Part shown: piece by piece, positions 1 through 4,939 of the stretch
How the letters are laid out: every line of letters begins with the position of its first letter
Numbering within the stretch: position 1 is the first letter of the stretch
From: an uncultured Mollicutes bacterium
GTDB taxonomy: Bacteria; Bacillota_I; Bacilli_A; ML615J-28; CAG-313
DNA length: 7,074 nt
Direction: 5' to 3'
Assembly (NCBI GenBank): GCA_900538885.1
Contig: UQAI01000068.1
Location: 1 to 7,074, forward strand
The notes under the pieces: generated by a model
The model's input: the letters and a program-made list of their open reading frames with translations, nothing else
Database searches by the model: none
What the model was told of the DNA's origin: nothing
Position numbers and translations under genes: made by a program

Positions 1-55
1 TAAGTTGCTTGAAATATTGCATGTTTTTGAGTATAAGTTGCTTGAAATATTGCAT
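1..55. repeat. Two-copy 22-base direct repeat, 33-base period
   Basis: Positions 1-22 and 34-55 are identical over 22 bases (starting TAAGTTGCTTGAAATA), separated by 11 unrelated bases, giving a 33-base period. The first copy starts at the first base of the window, so more copies may lie to the left. The + strand frame beginning at base 2 stays open through both copies to a TAG at 164-166 and would read an 11-residue tandem repeat (KLLEILH core), so this could be the tail of an upstream gene. It could equally be a non-coding repeat. Nothing else supports coding here. Confidence 0.8.
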
Positions 56-185
56 AACTTATTTTATTTAATTTTAAAAAAACGACGTTATGTGAATATA
101 GAGTCCGGAAAAAGCATGAATTATGTAATTCTTAAATTTAAACAAAATACAAAAGTAAAAATTTAGATATTAATTATAGAATTAT

Positions 186-214
186 TTTCCATATTTAGTG
201 TCTTATCTTATAAA
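186..214 (+). promoter_or_regulatory. Candidate vegetative promoter of the two-gene operon
   Basis: TTTCCA (186-191, four of six matches to TTGACA) is followed after exactly 17 bases by TATAAA (209-214, five of six matches to TATAAT). Transcription would start near 221, giving a leader of roughly 70 bases before the ATG at 294. In DNA this AT-rich such matches arise by chance. The call is favoured by the ideal spacing and because a perfect inverted repeat is centred on the -10 box. Confidence 0.4.
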
Positions 215-221
215 GATAAGA
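201..221. promoter_or_regulatory. Perfect 9-3-9 inverted repeat, possible operator
   Basis: TCTTATCTT (201-209) and AAGATAAGA (213-221) are exact reverse complements separated by ATA. The centre coincides with the candidate -10 box (209-214), as expected for a repressor operator. A second pair, AGAATTATT (178-186) and AATAATTCT (221-229), brackets it, so the transcript or DNA could form nested dyads. The arms are poor in G and C and no T-run follows, so an intrinsic terminator is unlikely. I cannot assign a regulator. Confidence 0.45.
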
Positions 222-280
222 ATAATTCTAATTATTTGTTCTTTAATTAAATAATGACTTAATTTTTTGACAAAATACAG

Positions 281-285
281 GGAGG
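281..285 (+). promoter_or_regulatory. Strong ribosome binding site of the protease gene
   Basis: GGAGG lies 8 bases before the ATG at 294, which is optimal spacing for a Gram-positive ribosome. It fixes the start at 294, which also gives a complete lipoprotein signal peptide. Confidence 0.88.
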
Positions 286-293
286 AAATGTAA

Positions 294-371
294 ATGAAAA
301 AGATAAAAGTCAAAATTCTTATGATGTTAGTGAGTGCAACATGTATGTTTTGCATTATATTTGTAGGATGT
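294..371 (+). other. Lipoprotein signal peptide with lipobox
   Basis: Residues 1-26 have a Lys-rich start (MKKIKVK), a hydrophobic core and FVGC ending at Cys26, which would be lipidated and become the mature N-terminus. Phe at -3 is less usual than Leu, but Gly at -1 and Cys at +1 fit signal peptidase II. The protein would be anchored on the outer face of the cytoplasmic membrane. Confidence 0.82.
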
Positions 372-3300
372 ACAGTTACAAATGAAGTACGTGATGATTC
401 ACAGTACAGTAATGGTAATGTACCACTTACTGATCTTGCCTCAACCTATAAAGGTGAAGCAACAGACGCAGATGGTAATTTACTTGCTCCATTCGATGTA
501 GTTTATCCTGAAGCATTTGAAAGTGGAGATTATAAGTATGATGAAACAGCATTACTTTTAAAGTTCAAAAAGGGATTTGAAGGTAAGTTAACTAGTGATT
601 TAAAATCTTGTGGGTTTACATCACTTGAAAATGTAACAACAAATTCTGATGGTACAGTATGGTATCGTGCTAAAATTAATAATAAAACAGATGTAAAAAC
701 AGCAGTTAAAAAAGCTCGTTCATTGAAGATAGTACTTGTTGCGGATTTCGATTACATCTATGAAGATACTTCAACAGAAGTAGATGAAAATACATCTACA
801 TCTTCAACTGATGTAAGTGGTATTATTGATGACGTTTTATCAAACATTCAAGTAAAAGATCAATGGTATTTAACTGCTTGTGATATTCAAAAATCTTGGC
901 GCTGGCTTAAGAGTAAAGGAATTTCTGCTGGCGGTGATCCATCAGTTACTGTAGCAGTAATTGATACTGGTGTTGATTATAATCACCCAGATTTAAAAGC
1001 CAATATGTGGGTTAATCCTAATGAAATTCCAGGTAATGGTATCGATGATGATGGTGATGGTTATATTGATGATGTGTATGGATGTTCAACAATAAGTGAT
1101 GAACGTTTCCATAGTGGTGACCCAATGGATGACCATGGTCATGGTACCCATGTTGCTGGAATTATTGCCGCATCAAATAATAAAATAGGCACAGTTGGTG
1201 TTGCATATAACGTAAAAATAATGGCAATTAAAGCTGGTCAAGCAACAGGTGTATTCCTTCAAAGTGATATTGCAGAAGCAATTGTTTATGCATATACTCA
1301 TGGAGCCGATGTAATCAATATGTCATTTGGTGGTAGTGCTTGTTCAATAGCCGTACAAGATGCTTTACAATCAGCATATACTACATCTACTTTAGTAGCA
1401 TCAGCTGGTAATGATGGTTGTCCTAATGAAAGAACAGATTGGTATTCACCTCTTCCTAATTACCCTGCAGCCCTTTCATATGTTATAGGTGTAATGAGTG
1501 TAAATGCTTTAGGTGTAGAATCTTCATTTACTAATTGGGATGCTGTAGCTTATAACTCAAAAGAATATGAAGTATACGCTCCTGGTGAAGCAATTCTTAG
1601 TACCTTACCAAATAACAGATATGGTAAATTAAATGGAACAAGTATGGCAGCACCAATTGTTTCTGGTATTGCGGCTCTTATAAGAAGTTATTATACAGAT
1701 AGAGATATGTACCCTAGTAAATTTGTGTCTGCTCAGCTTTGTGCAACAAGTGATGATACAGCCTTTTGTTTTGATCCAGAGAAACATACGGTAGCTGGTA
1801 TGCCACATAATCTACCAATGATTGTAAATGCCTATGATGCTCTTACAAAACTTCCAAAACCAGATGTAAATCTTTATGGTTATTATTTGTTTGATAGTAA
1901 AGATATAGATAACAATAATAACGGGGACGGAGTTATTGATGCTGGTGAAACAATAAATATTGGAACAATTTTAAGAAATCGTTGGGGTATGAGTAAAAAT
2001 ACAATTGTAACGATCGATGCAATAAGTGATGCAGGTATAGCCAATCCATATGTTGAAATTTTAACTGAATCAGTTAATTTTGATGGTGTAGGAACATATT
2101 CTACAAAAGATAATTTATTGCGTGATGAATTAGGTGCATATATTGGCACAAATAGTCCTTTAGTTGTAAAAGTATCAAAAAATTGTCCTAATGATTATAT
2201 TATAAACCTTAATGTTACTATTACTTATGATAATGGTTTAGATGAAGATGATTCAAGTCATTACTCAAGTAAGGGTATTATTAGTTTTTCAGTAAGAAAT
2301 GGTGTAGTACTTCCTAGTCAGATTACTGAAGATATGACCCTAACTAAAGATAATTATTATATTATTCCAAATAGTACAGTAATTAAAGAAGGTGTAACAG
2401 TAACTGTAGATCCAGGTACAAAAATTCAATTTTGGAGTAATGATCCTAAAGATCCATATGCTAATCAGTATATAGCATATTTACAAGTGTATGGTAGTTT
2501 TATTACAAATGGTACACTAGAAGAACCAGTTGAACTTTTTCCAAGTGAACTTATGTCACGATACGTAGTTGAAATTAAAGAAGAAGAAGTCGGATCAGTT
2601 GAACTTAATTATACTAACATTACTAATGCAAAAGTTGAAATTTCACTTGCCGATCATTGCATGTTTACTCAAAATCAAGCAGGAATTGTATATACTCGAG
2701 TTGTAAAAGACGGAAAAATTGCAATTGATTTTACTCACAATCAATTATGTATAACATCTGCCACAAACTGTGTCATGTATGCACTAGGAGGAGCTAATTT
2801 TTATTATAGTAATATAACATTTATGGGGTCATATAATAACTGTAGCTTTGTAGATTGTGATTACAGTACATGTCCCGCGAATTTTACTGATTGTGTTTTT
2901 ATGGGAAATAAAAATATAATGGCTGAATCAAGTCAACTAGGCTCATCAATTGGAATTAATAGTAATGTTACTAAGATAGGTGTGGTAAATTCAGATTATT
3001 ATGATGATAAAATCTATTTAAAAGTTTTTATATATTTATATGAAAATTACTCAGAAAGACTAAGTAGTGTACGAGGTTTCGCAAAATATTTGGGTGGAGA
3101 TATTTGTTGCATTGAAACAGAAGAAGAATATAAAGAATTAGAAAGCGGTTATTTAGGAGATAGTTTTGTAGGATTAATTGCAGGCTGTGATAAGTGGGTA
3201 AATGGTGAACCTGTATCCGATTTTATGAAAAATAAAATTAAAGAAAAAACTACTATGACACTAACAGACGTTAAACTACAAAATATTTTAAGGTGTGATT

Positions 3301-4832
3301 TTTGTGGTAGCAGTAATTATACAATGAGATATGCTGCTGCTGATACTTATGCTTGTTATATTTTAGAAATACCTAATACTGGTATATATTGGGACACCAA
3401 AGCCATTAAAGACAAATATGAAGAATATTTTAATACAATAAATCGTTGTAATTTACAACAAATTAGAAATTGTGCAATATTAAATAACTATAATGAAGAA
3501 AGTTTTGCTTTAAAAATACTTGCTAATAGTAGAAGTACTAGTGTAAGTGATAATATGAATACTGAATATATAACAAATAACTACTGGGGCACAACAATTA
3601 TGGATCTTATTAATAAACAAGTTATCGATTATGATATGTTTAAAAACTATATGGATCTTATAGTTGATCCAGTTCTTACTACTGCACCTGAAAATACATT
3701 CCCATTTGTAACTGATGCATATGTACTAAATAGTAATGGTGAAAGATGTCGTACAGTAAGTAATGAGACTTGTACATTTGTGGTTGAATTTAACCGTGAT
3801 ATGGATACAACTTTACCATTAAGAGTGCGTTTTGGTAGTAGTAAGCCATATGCAGAGTATGAAATAAGTGGTAATTATGTAAGCCCAAGAAGATGGGAAG
3901 GTGTGTATACACTTAAAACTACTATTGAAAATAGTAATCAATATTTTAATATTGAAAATGCACGTGCTGCAACAGATCATTTTCTTCGCCTTTATGAAAC
4001 AAAAGGTAGATTTGGTTTTGAAATTGATACAACAGCAGCACAAGCTATGATTATGCAAGGTGAAGCAACAGAAACCGGTGTTAAACTTACATGGCAACAA
4101 GATGATTTTGATACACTTCTTGGTTATAATGTTTACCGTAGTGATCAAGAAGATGGTTTATATACCCGTCTTAATGATTATGTTTTAGCACCAAATGAAA
4201 ATGAGTTTTTTGACTCAACAGTAGAACCTGGTAAATTATATTATTATAATTTTACAGTTGTAAAAACTGATATGACAGAATCTACACCAAGTGGGAAAAT
4301 TACTATTCGTGCGATGGATACAATGGCGCCAAATATTTATCATTCACCTGTTCGTACAGCATATACAGGTCAAAAACTTATTATTTCCGCAACAATAACT
4401 GATAATTTACAAATAACATCAGCTACACTTTACTATAGAACTGTAGGTGGCGAATGGAAGAGTTATAAGATGTATAACAACAATAGTCGTTATTATGGTA
4501 TTGTTGGAGCAGATAATCTTTCACTTGATGGTTTGGAATATTATATTGATGCTTTTGATGGTGTTACGCATACTTATAATGGTACATTAACAAAACCATA
4601 TTTAGTAACAGTAAAAGTAGCAGTTGATGATAATTCACTAGGTGATGTTGATGGTGATGGTATCATCACAAATAAAGATGCACTTATGCTTTTACAAGCA
4701 GCTAATGATAAATTGAACCTTACGGAAGAACAATTTATGCGTGCCGATATCAATAAAGATGGAATTCTTTCTGCGGCTGAAGCAATGAGAATTTTACAAT
4801 ATGTTAGTGGTAAAATTGGTTCAATATTATGA
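294..4832 (+). CDS. Dockerin-bearing S8 subtilisin-like protease lipoprotein
   Basis: This is a 1512-residue exported serine protease, far longer than a bare subtilisin (about 275 mature residues). Residues 1-26 are a lipoprotein signal with lipobox FVGC, the Cys being 26. Residues about 82-157 look like an S8 propeptide, followed by an acidic Ser/Thr linker. The catalytic domain (about 189-490) has Asp224 in VIDTG, His283 in HGTHVAG, oxyanion Asn373 in SAGND and Ser450 in GTSMAAP, plus an Asp-rich, probably calcium-binding loop (248-260) common in large S8 proteases. Next come an Asn/Asp-rich motif (534-552), a beta-helix (about 675-1110) carrying a lectin-like insert (about 908-1027), an Ig-like segment (about 1124-1245), a fibronectin III domain (about 1254-1341), another Ig-like domain (1343-1447) and a dockerin (1450-1512). 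All catalytic residues are intact, so it should be active outside the membrane after propeptide removal. The dockerin predicts docking to a cohesin, and the next gene encodes three. The substrate cannot be read. Confidence 0.96.
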   Translation: MKKIKVKILMMLVSATCMFCIIFVGCTVTNEVRDDSQYSNGNVPLTDLASTYKGEATDADGNLLAPFDVVYPEAFESGDYKYDETALLLKFKKGFEGKLTSDLKSCGFTSLENVTTNSDGTVWYRAKINNKTDVKTAVKKARSLKIVLVADFDYIYEDTSTEVDENTSTSSTDVSGIIDDVLSNIQVKDQWYLTACDIQKSWRWLKSKGISAGGDPSVTVAVIDTGVDYNHPDLKANMWVNPNEIPGNGIDDDGDGYIDDVYGCSTISDERFHSGDPMDDHGHGTHVAGIIAASNNKIGTVGVAYNVKIMAIKAGQATGVFLQSDIAEAIVYAYTHGADVINMSFGGSACSIAVQDALQSAYTTSTLVASAGNDGCPNERTDWYSPLPNYPAALSYVIGVMSVNALGVESSFTNWDAVAYNSKEYEVYAPGEAILSTLPNNRYGKLNGTSMAAPIVSGIAALIRSYYTDRDMYPSKFVSAQLCATSDDTAFCFDPEKHTVAGMPHNLPMIVNAYDALTKLPKPDVNLYGYYLFDSKDIDNNNNGDGVIDAGETINIGTILRNRWGMSKNTIVTIDAISDAGIANPYVEILTESVNFDGVGTYSTKDNLLRDELGAYIGTNSPLVVKVSKNCPNDYIINLNVTITYDNGLDEDDSSHYSSKGIISFSVRNGVVLPSQITEDMTLTKDNYYIIPNSTVIKEGVTVTVDPGTKIQFWSNDPKDPYANQYIAYLQVYGSFITNGTLEEPVELFPSELMSRYVVEIKEEEVGSVELNYTNITNAKVEISLADHCMFTQNQAGIVYTRVVKDGKIAIDFTHNQLCITSATNCVMYALGGANFYYSNITFMGSYNNCSFVDCDYSTCPANFTDCVFMGNKNIMAESSQLGSSIGINSNVTKIGVVNSDYYDDKIYLKVFIYLYENYSERLSSVRGFAKYLGGDICCIETEEEYKELESGYLGDSFVGLIAGCDKWVNGEPVSDFMKNKIKEKTTMTLTDVKLQNILRCDFCGSSNYTMRYAAADTYACYILEIPNTGIYWDTKAIKDKYEEYFNTINRCNLQQIRNCAILNNYNEESFALKILANSRSTSVSDNMNTEYITNNYWGTTIMDLINKQVIDYDMFKNYMDLIVDPVLTTAPENTFPFVTDAYVLNSNGERCRTVSNETCTFVVEFNRDMDTTLPLRVRFGSSKPYAEYEISGNYVSPRRWEGVYTLKTTIENSNQYFNIENARAATDHFLRLYETKGRFGFEIDTTAAQAMIMQGEATETGVKLTWQQDDFDTLLGYNVYRSDQEDGLYTRLNDYVLAPNENEFFDSTVEPGKLYYYNFTVVKTDMTESTPSGKITIRAMDTMAPNIYHSPVRTAYTGQKLIISATITDNLQITSATLYYRTVGGEWKSYKMYNNNSRYYGIVGADNLSLDGLEYYIDAFDGVTHTYNGTLTKPYLVTVKVAVDDNSLGDVDGDGIITNKDALMLLQAANDKLNLTEEQFMRADINKDGILSAAEAMRILQYVSGKIGSIL
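858..1763 (+). other. Peptidase S8 (subtilase) catalytic domain
   Basis: Residues about 189-490 contain the Asp224, His283 and Ser450 triad in canonical contexts (VIDTGVDYNHPDL, DDHGHGTHVAG, NGTSMAAP) and the oxyanion-hole Asn373. The loop NGIDDDGDGYIDDVYG (248-263) is a recognised insertion in multidomain secreted subtilases and is likely to bind calcium. Domain borders are approximate. Confidence 0.95.
2316..3623 (+). other. Right-handed parallel beta-helix region
   Basis: Residues about 675-1110 begin with the typical cap-and-strand pattern: an Ile/Val-rich stretch, VDPGTKIQF at 705-713, a G-x-F/L step and a GT-x-x-x-P-V-E step. They continue with short Asn-, Cys- and aromatic-rich turns (Cys850, 855, 860 and 867) and end with NNYWGT (1095-1100), a motif often closing such helices. 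This fold usually binds or cleaves polysaccharide, but I see no catalytic motif, so a binding or structural role is more likely. It is interrupted by a separate domain at about 908-1027. Confidence 0.68.
3015..3374 (+). other. C-type-lectin-like domain inserted in the beta-helix
   Basis: Residues about 908-1027 follow the C-type lectin fold pattern. A Tyr-rich first strand leads to a helix ending AKYLGG (930-935), then the hydrophobic I-x-T-x-E-E-Y step with helix (940-950), FVGL (958-961) in the place of the fold's WIGL core, and WVNGEPVSDF (968-977) matching the W-x-x-G-x-P-x-x-x-[WF] segment. The closing strand is CYILEIP (1021-1027). The Glu-Pro pair at 972-973 does not prove sugar binding. 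The second half is weaker, and the call rests on pattern recognition alone. Confidence 0.55.
4053..4319 (+). other. Fibronectin type III domain
   Basis: Residues about 1254-1341 show the FnIII hallmarks: VKLTWQQ (strand B Trp), LLGYNVYRSD (strand C Tyr-x-Val-Tyr-Arg), a D-x-x-V-x-P-G turn, YYYNFTVVKT (strand F) and a short Ser/Thr-rich close. It is flanked by an Ig-like segment before (FNRDMD at 1166-1171) and another after (APNIYHSP at 1345-1352 to about 1447, with the strand TSATLYYRTV). Together they look like a spacer arm that holds the dockerin away from the protease. Confidence 0.8.
4641..4829 (+). other. Type I dockerin domain
   Basis: Residues 1450-1512 contain the duplicated F-hand calcium loops of a dockerin. 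Loop 1 is D1451-V-D-G-D-G-I-I-T-N-K-D1462 and is followed by a helix with LMLLQAA. Loop 2 is D1485-I-N-K-D-G-I-L-S-A-A-E1496 and is followed by a helix with RILQYVSG. All expected ligand positions are filled, with Glu for Asp at the last position of loop 2. It lies at the extreme C-terminus, as is usual. The domain should fold with two calcium ions and bind a cohesin. Confidence 0.93.
4829..4832 (+). promoter_or_regulatory. ATGA stop-start overlap
   Basis: The ATG of the second gene (4829-4831) shares bases with the TGA of the first (4830-4832). No good Shine-Dalgarno sequence lies at the normal distance (only AGTGG at 4805-4809, too far away), so the second gene is probably translated by re-initiating ribosomes, linking the amounts of the two proteins. 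Confidence 0.8.
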
Positions 4833-4939
4833 TTAAAAAAATAAATAAAAAAGATTTTAATAAAGCATTAGCCCGTATTACTACTATATTTATATTATTG
4901 ATTTGCTTTTTATCTTTATTTAAAATAAATACAAAAGCA
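4829..4939 (+). other. Sec signal peptide of the cohesin protein
   Basis: Residues 1-37 have a long Lys-rich n-region, the hydrophobic core ITTIFILLICFLSLF (17-31) and TKA at 35-37 as a plausible signal peptidase I site, followed by acidic DEE. Cys26 is not in a lipobox (its neighbours are Leu-Ile-Cys-Phe), so release or another anchor is expected rather than lipidation. Confidence 0.78.

Noticed and set aside
1..55. Short - strand frame starting ATG at 55 across the two direct repeats (MQYFKQL repeated)
   Set aside because: A stop codon lies two codons upstream of that ATG and no ribosome site is visible; it only mirrors the direct repeat.
178..229. Nested inverted repeats considered as a terminator for an upstream gene
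   Set aside because: The stems have almost no G or C and no T-run follows, so stable intrinsic termination is unlikely.
267..272. TTGACA, a perfect -35 hexamer
   Set aside because: A matching -10 would fall at about 290-295, on the start codon and after the ribosome site, so it cannot serve the gene at 294.
1883..2149. 88-codon open frame on the - strand
   Set aside because: It lies wholly inside the protease gene, opposite a well-conserved multidomain protein, and shows no ribosome site or recognisable domain. It is a shadow frame.
2316..3623. Beta-helix region considered as a pectate lyase or other glycoside-cleaving domain
   Set aside because: The fold pattern is present but no catalytic motif of a known lyase or hydrolase family was recognised.
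3819..4148. 109-codon open frame on the - strand
   Set aside because: It lies opposite the Ig-like and fibronectin region. Its Cys/Ile/Thr-rich translation looks like reversed coding sequence, with no family resemblance.
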